DNA of 64,000 nucleotides from Acidobacteriota bacterium (GTDB lineage: Bacteria > Acidobacteriota > Terriglobia > UBA7540): contig JAMCXS010000019.1 in NCBI GenBank assembly GCA_023474345.1, forward strand, positions 1-64,000, read 5' to 3'. The notes under the pieces were generated by a model. It was not told the DNA's origin, made no database searches, and saw nothing but the letters and a program-made list of their open reading frames with translations. Both the position numbers and the translations under genes were made by a program. Positions 31,167 to 40,862 of this stretch are shown here, in pieces. Each line of letters starts with the position of its first letter. Positions within the stretch are counted from its first letter, which is position 1.

Positions 31167-34102
31167 AAGCTTTGTCCGATGCTCAAGAAATATTGTACGT
31201 GTGATAGCTGGCGGACCTCCGTTCCGCCCGGTACCGCGACCTGGTAATTCGGCGGATTCAGGGCATAACCGACATCAAAGCTCAGCGGTCCCACGGGTGT
31301 CGTGTAAAGCAGTCCCACGCCGACCGCGTGAACGGTATAGTCAAAGTCAGTGGGCGAATTTTGCGTGACCTTGAACAGCCGCATCTTTCGAATTGACGAA
31401 TATACGTTTCCCATGTCGTGGAAAAGCACCACTCCAAAACGGTCATTGTCAAAGGGCATGCGCAGTTCGAGTGAATTCAAAAACAACGCGTTGCCACCAA
31501 TGGGAAAGCCGGTTTCAGGATCGCGCGGCCCCGCTTGATTGATGGAAAACCCTCGGTGAGAATCACTCCCACCCATGAAAAAGCGCTCCGGCAGCGGAAT
31601 GTCATGGGTCAGGACTACCTGTTTCTGACCGTTAGCATCGGTAACGACGACGCTTCTGAGCCCGCCGTATGGTGACTCAACGGCGAAGCGAGTATCGCGG
31701 GCAAAAATCAAATGTGGGCCCAATCGGTAATAGGTCGAATTCTGGGCCGAAAAGCGGAGGAAATCCGCTTCAGACCCGAAGCCGGACCAGGAAACACCCG
31801 CGTCAGCCATTGAATACGAACCCCGGGTGGGATTGACAGGGTTATCCCGGTGGTCGTTGACGTAACTTAATGCAAACATGCCGATCCGGGCGGGAAGGCT
31901 GAACAGCGGAATTTGGTTGGCCGAAATGCGGTTCGACAAATCCAGTGCCTGGACATTGCGAAAAGAGTACCGGGCCGACAAAAATGTTGCCGGACTCCAG
32001 CGCTTTTCAACCAGAAAGGAAGCTTCTTCGCGCTTTGCCGTAAAGGTCAGAACGTTCCGGCTGTATTCTGCCGATGCGTTGAAGCGGACGCTGATGTCGC
32101 GGTGGGAAGGGAGCATCGGGATGAGATACCCGAGGGTAGCGGCTTTATCGAGAGCGGAAAATCTGCCTTGAAAACTCGCCGTCTGGTTTCGCCCGCCTAC
32201 ATTCAGGCGCGAAAGGTCAAGGGAGACGCGTGGGCTGGCTTTCAACTGGCCTTGCGGTTCATTACTTCCCAGGCGTTGCACTTCGAGCCCGCCCCCGTAA
32301 CCAAGAGTCCAACGGCGCGCTTCTTCCATATTGACCAGGATCGATTTCTTTGTCTCGGTCGTGCCGGGGTTTTCAGGTGCAATCTGTACTTGATTAAAAA
32401 GTCCCAGGTCATAAAGCCGTCGCTGGGACTCGAGAAGGTTGCTCTCGTTGGCGGGCTCGCCCGGACGGAATGAAAGCTCGCGCTGGACGACCCCGTCGCG
32501 CGTATGCGTATTGCCCAGCAGGACAATGCGCTGAATGTACTCTTCACGGCCTGGTTCAACTCTATAATCGACATCAACAACATGGCTCGTGGACGATGGG
32601 GAACTGCTTGTGTCAACTTTGGCGTGAGTATATCCGTGGTTCGCGAAATACTGAAGAATGGTGTTGCGATCCTTCTGTTCGTTTTGAGGAGAATAGGGAT
32701 GTCCGGGTCTATTGGCCAGGTGGGGCAAAAGCTCTTTTTGTCGATCTGCGGTAACGCCCTGCAGCGTGAGGTTTCCGACCAGTGTTTGTACTCCTTCCTG
32801 GATGTCCAGCGTCACGAAAAGGTGATTGGGCTGGTCACGGTAGTAGTAGTCGAAATGGGGAGTGATGGTCGTATCCAAGAAGCCTCGCGATTGATAAAGT
32901 GCCTTCAGCGAATCGATATCCTGTGCGAGTTGTTTCTCGCTGAAAGCGGCGCTTTCGAAAAACAATCCGGCGGGGTGGATGGTCATCGCGGGCAGAAGAT
33001 CAATATCTGGAAGATAATGGTTGCCAACGAATTTATACCCTACATATTCGCCCCATGCTCCCCGATTCACCGTATAGGTGATCTGGAGTTGGTTCGGTTT
33101 CGGACGAGTGATGGGTGCCACGCTGACCGAGGCATGGAAATAGCCCTTCTGTTGGAAAAAATCCCTCAGGGCTTCGGCTCCTCTTCTTAGCGCTGGTTCG
33201 TCAGTCACGCCGTCCTGATACAGCGGGAGAACATTCCGCAGTTTTGAGGTTGAAATTTTAGCTCCACGCACGCGAACCAGGATCATAGGACCGGCTTCTG
33301 ATTCTATGTGAAGCTCTTCTGTGTTGGTTTTAGGTTCGAAGACTCGTTTTCGAATAGTGGTATTGGCCTGAAGATAGCCCCGCTTCATGTAGAACTCGTG
33401 GATCTTGAAGAGCCCTTTTTCGACTTCGGATGAGGTGAGATGATCACCTGCCTTCCATCCGGCTACCCGATTCAAGCGCGCCGCAGGGTAGACGGACTGG
33501 CCTTCGAATATGATCTTGCTGACGCTGGCTTGCGGACCGGAATTAATGGTGAACAGGACATTTGCTACTTGGTTCACTGGATCGCGAACAATCCTGGTCT
33601 GAATCTCAGGCCGGTAGTAACCGTTGTCCGCCAGGACGCGTTGCATGCTGATTTTTGCGCGGGCAAGAACTTGTTCGTTTAGAGGATTCCCCAGAGGCAG
33701 CCGCGCCGCTGCGACAAGACTACTCGGGCCAAGCGGCTTGAATGTTCCGGCAACCTGCACAAGTCCGACAAAATACTGTGCTTTTCCAACAAAAACCAGC
33801 TCAACGCCACCGGGAGCGGGTTCGGCATCCGCTCGGAGATCGGTAAATCGGCCTGTGGCATAAAGCTCTTTAAGGCTCTCATCGACTCTGGCAGGATCCA
33901 GGGGCTTACCAATCTGCTGGACGATTTGTTTTTTGAATTGGGAGAGATCCAGTTCGGCGTCGCTCTTAAGGTCTACCCGAGTAACAGTGCGGCCCCATTC
34001 CGGCGAAGAGCCCAGAACCAGTCCCGCGCATCCAAGCCATGCAAAAGCCAGCATGATACCCGCACGGCCAAGAAGCATAGCTACGAACGCACACCCCTTC
34101 AC
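31163..34102 (-). CDS. bamA: BamA/TamA-type Omp85 outer-membrane assembly protein
   Basis: Multiple POTRA repeats (e.g. GREEYIQRIVLLGNTHTRDGVVQRELSFRPGEPANESNLLESQRRLYDLGLF) and C-terminal barrel with LPERFFMGGSDSHRGF and terminal IGQSF. Confidence 0.93.
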   Translation of the reverse strand: MKGCAFVAMLLGRAGIMLAFAWLGCAGLVLGSSPEWGRTVTRVDLKSDAELDLSQFKKQIVQQIGKPLDPARVDESLKELYATGRFTDLRADAEPAPGGVELVFVGKAQYFVGLVQVAGTFKPLGPSSLVAAARLPLGNPLNEQVLARAKISMQRVLADNGYYRPEIQTRIVRDPVNQVANVLFTINSGPQASVSKIIFEGQSVYPAARLNRVAGWKAGDHLTSSEVEKGLFKIHEFYMKRGYLQANTTIRKRVFEPKTNTEELHIESEAGPMILVRVRGAKISTSKLRNVLPLYQDGVTDEPALRRGAEALRDFFQQKGYFHASVSVAPITRPKPNQLQITYTVNRGAWGEYVGYKFVGNHYLPDIDLLPAMTIHPAGLFFESAAFSEKQLAQDIDSLKALYQSRGFLDTTITPHFDYYYRDQPNHLFVTLDIQEGVQTLVGNLTLQGVTADRQKELLPHLANRPGHPYSPQNEQKDRNTILQYFANHGYTHAKVDTSSSPSSTSHVVDVDYRVEPGREEYIQRIVLLGNTHTRDGVVQRELSFRPGEPANESNLLESQRRLYDLGLFNQVQIAPENPGTTETKKSILVNMEEARRWTLGYGGGLEVQRLGSNEPQGQLKASPRVSLDLSRLNVGGRNQTASFQGRFSALDKAATLGYLIPMLPSHRDISVRFNASAEYSRNVLTFTAKREEASFLVEKRWSPATFLSARYSFRNVQALDLSNRISANQIPLFSLPARIGMFALSYVNDHRDNPVNPTRGSYSMADAGVSWSGFGSEADFLRFSAQNSTYYRLGPHLIFARDTRFAVESPYGGLRSVVVTDANGQKQVVLTHDIPLPERFFMGGSDSHRGFSINQAGPRDPETGFPIGGNALFLNSLELRMPFDNDRFGVVLFHDMGNVYSSIRKMRLFKVTQNSPTDFDYTVHAVGVGLLYTTPVGPLSFDVGYALNPPNYQVAVPGGTEVRQLSHVQYFLSIGQSF

Positions 34103-34423
34103 ATTACCCAGCGCATAGGACCGCGGGCAAAAGACCTTGAGGCAGGATCGCTTGGCGTAAAGTTCTCTCCAAGAGATTGCGCTTCACCCCCGAATGCCAT
34201 AATCAATAAAGTCAATTCGGCCACACTCATTATAGCTTTCATTGATGAATCCGTCGAAGAAACCCGAACAACCCCGCCGTATGCAACCCAGGTTGCTCCG
34301 AATTCTTCGCCCGGCCCGAGTCCGGCTCAAAATACCTTCTAACCTCAAGGCCCCACCCGTCTCGGCTGGCCCCGCCAACGTCGCCGGACGAGTAAGTGGT
34401 CCGTTCGCGTCCCTCAACGCAGG

Positions 34424-35188
34424 CTATCGAGCCAATTTCCCGAGGACTCGCTTGAGGAGACTGTTTGAAGGAAATCCCTGGCCAAGGTGCTGTCGAAAAC
34501 CTTCCGCCCAACGAAACCCAATGCACTTTCCAACCTCTTGTGCCATCTCTCTCATGGTTGTGAGCGTTTCGGGGATTTCTTGTTGTGCTTTGAGCCACGC
34601 CTGCTGGCTCTTGTGGCAGGCCAGCATCTGTTCTTTACGTTCGAGGGTTTTGCTGATGTCGACATAGAGCCCGGACGCTATTTTGTTGCCCAGGATATCG
34701 CGTCTGCCGAAGGCATCGGCGTAGTAGAGATGCGGAACGTCGGAAAGGGCTGGCGCCGGACGTCGGATGCCGGTCTTATAGTTGGGAGCCATCGCACCGA
34801 AGCAAGCGGTCTGAGCGAGACGGCTTACAGTCTCATGATCGACCATGTAATCAGACGGGGAGTGCGTGAAAACGATGGACGGGCACACTTGGCGAACGAG
34901 TTCCATCACCTTGTTCAGATGGACACGATCATAAAAAATGAGCAGGTCTTTTCCCTTTAGACAATGGTATCTGGCCCCAATTAGCGAGGCGGCTTCCCTG
35001 GCTTCGCGCTGGCGTATGCCAGCGATTTTTGAGGCAGGGAGTGTCGTGCTCCCGCAGTCGCCTGCTGACATTGTTGCAATGTGAACACGTGCGCCGCCGG
35101 CGGCAAGATGAGCCAGTGTTCCGGAACAAAGGAATTCCGCATCATCCGGATGAGCAAACAGGGCAAGAACGCTAATGGAATTCACCAT
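34424..35188 (-). CDS. PIG-L family (GlcNAc-type) deacetylase
   Basis: VLALFAHPDDAEFLCSGTLAHLAAGGARVHIATMSAGDCG; THSPSDYMVDHETVSRL; start trimmed from 35257. Confidence 0.9.
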   Translation of the reverse strand: MVNSISVLALFAHPDDAEFLCSGTLAHLAAGGARVHIATMSAGDCGSTTLPASKIAGIRQREAREAASLIGARYHCLKGKDLLIFYDRVHLNKVMELVRQVCPSIVFTHSPSDYMVDHETVSRLAQTACFGAMAPNYKTGIRRPAPALSDVPHLYYADAFGRRDILGNKIASGLYVDISKTLERKEQMLACHKSQQAWLKAQQEIPETLTTMREMAQEVGKCIGFRWAEGFRQHLGQGFPSNSLLKRVLGKLAR

Positions 35189-35397
35189 GGTGTTAGAACC
35201 TGAATCTCCTTTCTGTGCTGATAGCGGCCGCCGCCCGGCGGTAGATTCGTGCCTCACTCCAGCGGACGTCCTTGATCGGAAACTCGAATACGTGCGACTT
35301 GTTGCCCAGGGCGGAAACTGCGGAAGGGCAAATCTCCGTGATTCCGCCGTATGGTTTTCATACTCCAGTTACGTTTAGGACCGCGACAGCCTTGTTG

Positions 35398-36633
35398 CTA
35401 ACGAACGGCCTCAAGCATCGCAACGATGTTTTCTGGAGGAACATCAGCCAGGATATTGTGTACCTGCTGGAAAACGAACCCGCCTTTAGGGCTGAAAATA
35501 TCGACCTGCTTTCTGACATGGCGGCGAATTGCCTCTGGTGTGCCCTTCGGTAAAATCTCCTGCGTGTTGCATCCTCCCCCCCAAAAGACCAGATCTTTCC
35601 CATACTCTCGTTTTAACTGCTCTGGATCCATTCCTGCGCAGGTAATCTGGACAGGATTAATGGCATCCAAACCTGCGTCAATGAGGTCAGGAAGAAGTTG
35701 TCGAACGCCGCCGCAGCAGTGAAGCATGACCTTTACGTCAGCCAATTCTTTAGAGCGCCTCCACATCAGGCTATGCCTGGGCTTAAAAAACTCCCGATAC
35801 ATGCCGGGAGAAATCTGCGGTCCAGATTGCATCCCAAGATCGTCACCGAAGACAATTATATCGATGTAGGGGCCGACCGCTTTCAGAAATTTCTCCAGAT
35901 TGGCAAGATGTATCTCCACCAGCCGGTCAAGAAACTCGTGAGCCTTTCGAGGTTCGCCGGCCAAGAGCAAATAGAAGTTGTCATTTCGATAAAGGAACTG
36001 TCCTGACTCGAGGAGATTTCCACCGAACAACCCCAGGATTGCTCGGTCCGTCTTAGCCCGGAGGCTTCTTGCCCCGTCGGCGAGGCGACTGAGGCCTTCT
36101 GGGCCATCCCCCAGAGGACCGGGAGGGCTTGCTATGGTGTGCCACATCGATTCTTCCATGGCCGCAACAACTGTCTTCGGACCTCGCTCGTCAGCGAACG
36201 GAAAATACGCCTGCTCAAAATACAATGCTCCATCCGGCATCCGGGCAATAACCTTTCCGCTCTTCGACCGGAACACCCATTGTCCCTCAGTTCGTTCAGG
36301 CAGAGCCCACACGGGCATTTGGCAAGGGGTCCCATCGGGCAAGACCCAATCCGCCCACGAGTCGTCCTGCAGGGCAAAGCCGCGGCCAAGTTCGATGGTG
36401 TCAACCCCGAATTGATCCAGGACATCCTCGTCGACGATGGCGAGTTGCTGAATAGGGTCATAGACGCGAATCGGTTTGCCCGGCAGTCCTAAGTGCTTGC
36501 GCAATTTTGCATAGCTTATAGCTGCGATTCCTGATGATCGATGTCCGGAAAGGTCGATGGGGACATGGTCGGATTCCTTATGATCGAATGCCGCGCGAAC
36601 TCGTTCTCTTGAAGTCATGTTTCCAATCCTCAT
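35398..36633 (-). CDS. uroporphyrinogen decarboxylase-like protein (second paralogue)
   Basis: MTSRERVRAAFDHKESDHVPIDLSGHRSSG; FGDDLGMQSGPQISPGMYREFFKPRHSLMW; VMLHCCGGVRQLLPDLIDAGLDAINPVQ. Confidence 0.88.
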   Translation of the reverse strand: MRIGNMTSRERVRAAFDHKESDHVPIDLSGHRSSGIAAISYAKLRKHLGLPGKPIRVYDPIQQLAIVDEDVLDQFGVDTIELGRGFALQDDSWADWVLPDGTPCQMPVWALPERTEGQWVFRSKSGKVIARMPDGALYFEQAYFPFADERGPKTVVAAMEESMWHTIASPPGPLGDGPEGLSRLADGARSLRAKTDRAILGLFGGNLLESGQFLYRNDNFYLLLAGEPRKAHEFLDRLVEIHLANLEKFLKAVGPYIDIIVFGDDLGMQSGPQISPGMYREFFKPRHSLMWRRSKELADVKVMLHCCGGVRQLLPDLIDAGLDAINPVQITCAGMDPEQLKREYGKDLVFWGGGCNTQEILPKGTPEAIRRHVRKQVDIFSPKGGFVFQQVHNILADVPPENIVAMLEAVR

Positions 36634-36718
36634 GTTTGCACCGAAGTCTGTTTCGACGGAACGCGCCTAAAAACTACAAGCGGTGTCACCTTCCCGACGA
36701 AGACGCGATGGGTTAAGA

Positions 36719-37645
36719 TTACTGTTTCTCGGGCTGCTTCGCTACTGTTTTTGCAACCGCTTGCCGCAGCACCGCGGGAGCTGCATAGCCCACCCAATGG
36801 TCAGTAACAATACCCTTCTGGTTGATTAGAAACAGGCTTGGATAGATCGCGATGCCGCCGTAAGCGTCGTCCGTTTCGCGGGTCCATCGAACTACGGGGA
36901 AAGAAATTTTTTCTTCCTGGAGGTAGCGGCGGTGGGCCTGCTCGCTGTAACTCAATCCCAGCATGTCATCGGCGTTTGCTCCCAGGACTGTGAAACGCTT
37001 GGGACCGAACTCGTGCTGAAGGTTGACAAGCGCGGGCGTTTCCTTCATGCAGGGCGGGCAGCCTGTAAACCAGATGTAGAGCAAGATAACTTTTCCGCGC
37101 AGTTCGGCGGAGGTCAAGTGGCTGCTGCCGTCAAGTTGCACCAGGTCAAACGGCGGCGCAGAGACCCCTTGCCATCCCGCAAGGCGATGAGCTGCCCCCT
37201 GTCCGAAACGGGGATCGCCAAGAATCTTCGCGATATCAACACCCGTAATCTCACCTGTCTTGGGATTGCGGGTGATGAACTTCGGCACCCGGGGATCCGA
37301 TTCCATAATGCGTAGCAGGGTGTCGGCTTCCTCCGGGCTTTTCAGCGCGAACTGCTGTGCGATGATCTCCAGGCTGGGAGGAGTGGAGAATTTCTGTTGA
37401 TACTGGACGATAAACATCGGAATCCTGAAGAAGGCATTGTAGAGTTTGTTCAGCGCTTGTCGCTCGTCCGGTTTGGTAAATACGTTGTTATAGAGCTCAG
37501 TGATCTTGACCGGCTGGCCGGCCTTGAGATGGTCGCGAATATAGTTGAGAATGCGTGCTTCGGGATCGGACCCGGCAAGAGCCCAAGAGATACTTAACCC
37601 AAGAATCGTCACGGAAACCAGAACCAGTCTGCTCGCCTGCTTCAA
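36719..37645 (-). CDS. secreted redoxin/TlpA-like protein with extra N-terminal domain
   Basis: Signal peptide; LRGKVILLYIWFTGCPPCMKETPALVNLQHEFGPKRFTVLGANAD. Confidence 0.85.
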   Translation of the reverse strand: MKQASRLVLVSVTILGLSISWALAGSDPEARILNYIRDHLKAGQPVKITELYNNVFTKPDERQALNKLYNAFFRIPMFIVQYQQKFSTPPSLEIIAQQFALKSPEEADTLLRIMESDPRVPKFITRNPKTGEITGVDIAKILGDPRFGQGAAHRLAGWQGVSAPPFDLVQLDGSSHLTSAELRGKVILLYIWFTGCPPCMKETPALVNLQHEFGPKRFTVLGANADDMLGLSYSEQAHRRYLQEEKISFPVVRWTRETDDAYGGIAIYPSLFLINQKGIVTDHWVGYAAPAVLRQAVAKTVAKQPEKQ

Positions 37646-38622
37646 TGACTGCCAGCCTCAGTAGAAAGGGTTGAATCCTGCTCGGCTTTCCGAAATATCC
37701 GCCACTCGAAAAGCAGAGAATACTTCATGTATTTGTCTAAGAAGCTCCACCCGTGCCCCCCCGGCCGAAGGACATACTCATGGGGATAATTTTCCTTATT
37801 GAGGATCTCATCGAGTAGTGCAGCCCCTTTTTCAAAACCGTAACGGTCGTGGTCTCCACAGTCAAAATAGATTTTTAATCCTTGGAACCGTTCAGGATGT
37901 TTGGCAAGGGTGAGGGGACTGTTTTCTTCCCAATACGCTTGGTTGAGAGGCGATCCGAAAGCGTGCTGAAGAATCCGCGCGTAAAACCCCCAGCGTCCTT
38001 CCGTGGGAATGGGATTCGGGAACTTAGGTAACAAGACGGCGCTATGGGCGCTGACGGAACCGAAAATATCCGCGTGGAGCATCGCGAGGTGCAGCGCGCC
38101 GTAGCCTCCCATCGAGAGGCCGCTGATCCCGCGCGCATCGCGTTTCGCAATGGTCCGATAGTGCTGATCAATGTAAGGAACGAATTCTTGGATGAAGAAA
38201 TCCTCGTAGCGAACGCGACCGTCTTCGGAATTGATATAGAACGTCTCGCCACCGTCAGGCATGACCACCAGGAAATGACCGATTCTACCCTTGGCGGTTA
38301 GCTCATCAAAGATTTCCTTTCCTCCACGATCTACCCAGCGATGATCGTTGCCAAACAAGCCGTGAAGGAAATAGAGAGTGGGATAGCGCCTCGGAGTTGT
38401 GGCAGAGTAATCAGCCGGGAGGTCAATGCAGTAACCCACGGAGCGACGAAGAATCGAGCTCGGCACGGAACCACACTCGACCGTAGTCGGAGAAGCCGCA
38501 AGCAGTGGACTAAAACAACTGAGATAGAAAAGAAGGAAAGTCGCCGCGAACGCAGGCAGGACATATGTCATTAGGCAAACGCGCACATGGCCTCCACTTC
38601 TTGAGCCCAAGCGAATCCTCAT
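37642..38622 (-). CDS. secreted esterase D-like alpha/beta hydrolase
   Basis: RRYPTLYFLHGLFGNDHRWVDRGG, FIDQHYRTI-like YIDQHYRTIAKRDARGISGLSMGGYGALHLA, GGHGWSFLDKYM. Confidence 0.9.
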   Translation of the reverse strand: MRIRLGSRSGGHVRVCLMTYVLPAFAATFLLFYLSCFSPLLAASPTTVECGSVPSSILRRSVGYCIDLPADYSATTPRRYPTLYFLHGLFGNDHRWVDRGGKEIFDELTAKGRIGHFLVVMPDGGETFYINSEDGRVRYEDFFIQEFVPYIDQHYRTIAKRDARGISGLSMGGYGALHLAMLHADIFGSVSAHSAVLLPKFPNPIPTEGRWGFYARILQHAFGSPLNQAYWEENSPLTLAKHPERFQGLKIYFDCGDHDRYGFEKGAALLDEILNKENYPHEYVLRPGGHGWSFLDKYMKYSLLFEWRIFRKAEQDSTLSTEAGSH

Positions 38623-38625
38623 CGG

Positions 38626-39171
38626 TTAATGAGGAGCCGGAGTGCTTGCCTGGGAGTGCTGTGTTTCGACAAAAATGTTAAATTTTCCGTTACCCGAACC
38701 TGCACCGATGGCCCCGTCAACGGTGCGGTCCGCAGCACCCTGAGTGGTGGCAGTAGAGCCATAAACTGAACCGTGAATGCCCTTTAGTATGGTCTTTTTG
38801 TGACTCTTCAAAAGGACGGCCCCGGATTCAGAACTGGTGGACGATTTATTTTGGGCGTGATGAAACTCCAGCACGCCGCCGTTCCCTGGTTGCCCGAGCT
38901 TTGAAGTGCGCGGAGTTGAGGCGGATTGTCCTGGTTTCTTAGCTTCGGTTGTCTCGGCAGCTTCGCGGGCCGCCTCAGAGGTGCTTATGAATGTAATGTC
39001 CTTGAGCGGTAACTTAGCAGGAGTCTTTGCGGCTTTTGCGGCCTTCGCGCTTGCAACCGCTGAATCAGAAGGATTGGATCGTTGCGCTTTGGTCTGGGCT
39101 GTAGCGGCAATAGGCAGCCACAAGCCCACAGTTGCGGTAAATATCGCGGCCTGAAGTGACTTTCGGCTCAT
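38626..39171 (-). CDS. secreted hypothetical protein
   Basis: N-terminal signal peptide SLQAAIFTATVGLWLPIAATAQT; no family recognised. Confidence 0.55.
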   Translation of the reverse strand: MSRKSLQAAIFTATVGLWLPIAATAQTKAQRSNPSDSAVASAKAAKAAKTPAKLPLKDITFISTSEAAREAAETTEAKKPGQSASTPRTSKLGQPGNGGVLEFHHAQNKSSTSSESGAVLLKSHKKTILKGIHGSVYGSTATTQGAADRTVDGAIGAGSGNGKFNIFVETQHSQASTPAPH

Positions 39172-39238
39172 GCCATCCCCCCGCCAATGTACCCTATTCT
39201 GAGCTAGATATTGGGACGAGTCAAGTTACATCGAAATG

Positions 39239-40522
39239 TCACCGCGAGCTAAAAAAAGAAGAGCTGAGATTACCCTCGTAGTCAAATTGGAGTGAACAAT
39301 CCTCAGGCGCAAGCCGCCAACCGCGGATCGCCGCGCTCTCCAGGGCAAGAGTTGCTGTAACCGCAATCCGGTTGAGGCCAAGAGTATTGTGAATCCAAAT
39401 AATGCGTTGCTCTCCCATGCCAGGGCTGCCCAGAGTTGCCAGGCTAAAATCGAGCGCACTGCGATCGGATGCCAAATACATGGGCAAACGGGCCATCTGA
39501 GGGTTCAGAGAAGTTTGAACGTTCACATAGGTCTTTTGGAGGTCGATTTTTCTGTACAAGCGTTCGTGCATGACGTCCGCCAACCCAACACCCACCGCGT
39601 TACCTGCGCTTTCCGGCGTCAAATCGCGGACGTAAATCAGGCCGATTTCGGGCGCCTCGCCCGGCTGAAGCTCCACCCCTCTTCCGATGATCTTGGTGTC
39701 CATGCCTGTTCCGCTGATGTTCTTCCCGATTTCATTCACAATGAGGAGCTGAAATTTTGAAAAAGGTAACCGAGGAACCAGCCTGCGCGCCACGGGCAGC
39801 ATTGCCTCTTCCATGGCGACAATGCCTTCCGGCGGGGCAGCTTGTACGTCCGCGATCTGGTGCGTTTCGTTTTCAACAACAGCCAAGCCGCACAGAATCT
39901 TTCCCTTGGCCAGGGTGACGCTTGAGAGGGCTCGAATAACTCGCTCGAATCCGAATTTTCGGCTCCAGCGATGAGTCTCACGGGCGCCCTCTCGTTTGCC
40001 CATGCCGACCGCTATCATCTTCAGCAAACCACTTTCAATATTTCCGGAAAAATCCGTGTGTGGTTTGACTCGATTCAACACGACCACGGCGTCCGCTTCC
40101 CAGGCGTTACGGTCTATGAACGCCTGAAAACCCTCGGGAGTCTGGCCCAGGCCGACAGTTGCCATGTCGGATTTGATCTCGACTCCAACACCTTCAGGGG
40201 TGACGCCGTAATCTGCAAGAACCGCAAGCTGGCCTTCGGCCGTTGCTCCACCGTGGCTGCCCATCGCTGGAATAACGAAAGGTCTCGCGCCTTGTTCTTT
40301 CAGCCACTCACAGACGGTTCTTACAATTGCTTTCAGGTTCGCAATGCCGCGGCTTCCTGTAGCGACAGCGATCCGGCGACCCAAAAGTCTTTCACGAGGA
40401 AGTCCAAGCCCCGTGAGCGATTGCCGGATTTTGCCGCTGAGATCGGCCACCTCGGGCATGCTTGCACCAACTCTCTCCAGAATCCTGAAGTGTTCTATTG
40501 GAATATGCCCATTATTCGCCAT
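39239..40522 (-). CDS. LarA-like (DUF2088-type) protein
   Basis: RRIAVATGSRGIANLKAIVRTVCEWLKEQGARPFVIPAMGSHGGATAEGQ; VVVLNRVKPHTDFSGNIESGLLKMIAVGMGKREGA. Confidence 0.6.
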   Translation of the reverse strand: MANNGHIPIEHFRILERVGASMPEVADLSGKIRQSLTGLGLPRERLLGRRIAVATGSRGIANLKAIVRTVCEWLKEQGARPFVIPAMGSHGGATAEGQLAVLADYGVTPEGVGVEIKSDMATVGLGQTPEGFQAFIDRNAWEADAVVVLNRVKPHTDFSGNIESGLLKMIAVGMGKREGARETHRWSRKFGFERVIRALSSVTLAKGKILCGLAVVENETHQIADVQAAPPEGIVAMEEAMLPVARRLVPRLPFSKFQLLIVNEIGKNISGTGMDTKIIGRGVELQPGEAPEIGLIYVRDLTPESAGNAVGVGLADVMHERLYRKIDLQKTYVNVQTSLNPQMARLPMYLASDRSALDFSLATLGSPGMGEQRIIWIHNTLGLNRIAVTATLALESAAIRGWRLAPEDCSLQFDYEGNLSSSFFSSR

Positions 40523-40862
40523 GAGTTGATCCTCTATCGGAGCTTAACCGCACAGTTCGCCGCGGTCAACCTAGGCTTTGGCAACGCTCAGCCTACAAAG
40601 CCCGCCGCAACTCTTGACCTTAAACCCAGCTTGAGTGTATACGCTAGAGAGTGAAAATCACGACCTTTAGGAGCCTGTGTGAGAACTCGGGTTTGACGCA
40701 TGGCCGATAATGCGGTGGAGAGGCCGCCGACGGGATTTTTTCCATACGGTCCGGGTCAGATCGGGTTGTTGCCAGCCGACATATGATATCTGCCGGGCGA
40801 AACCCACTTCTGCTTTTTCATCCATGTGACGGAACGGAGTTTACTTCAACTAAGGAGCTATT

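Noticed and set aside
34239-34598. 119-aa minus ORF upstream of bamA
   Set aside because: Overlaps the PIG-L gene in another frame, no recognisable protein.
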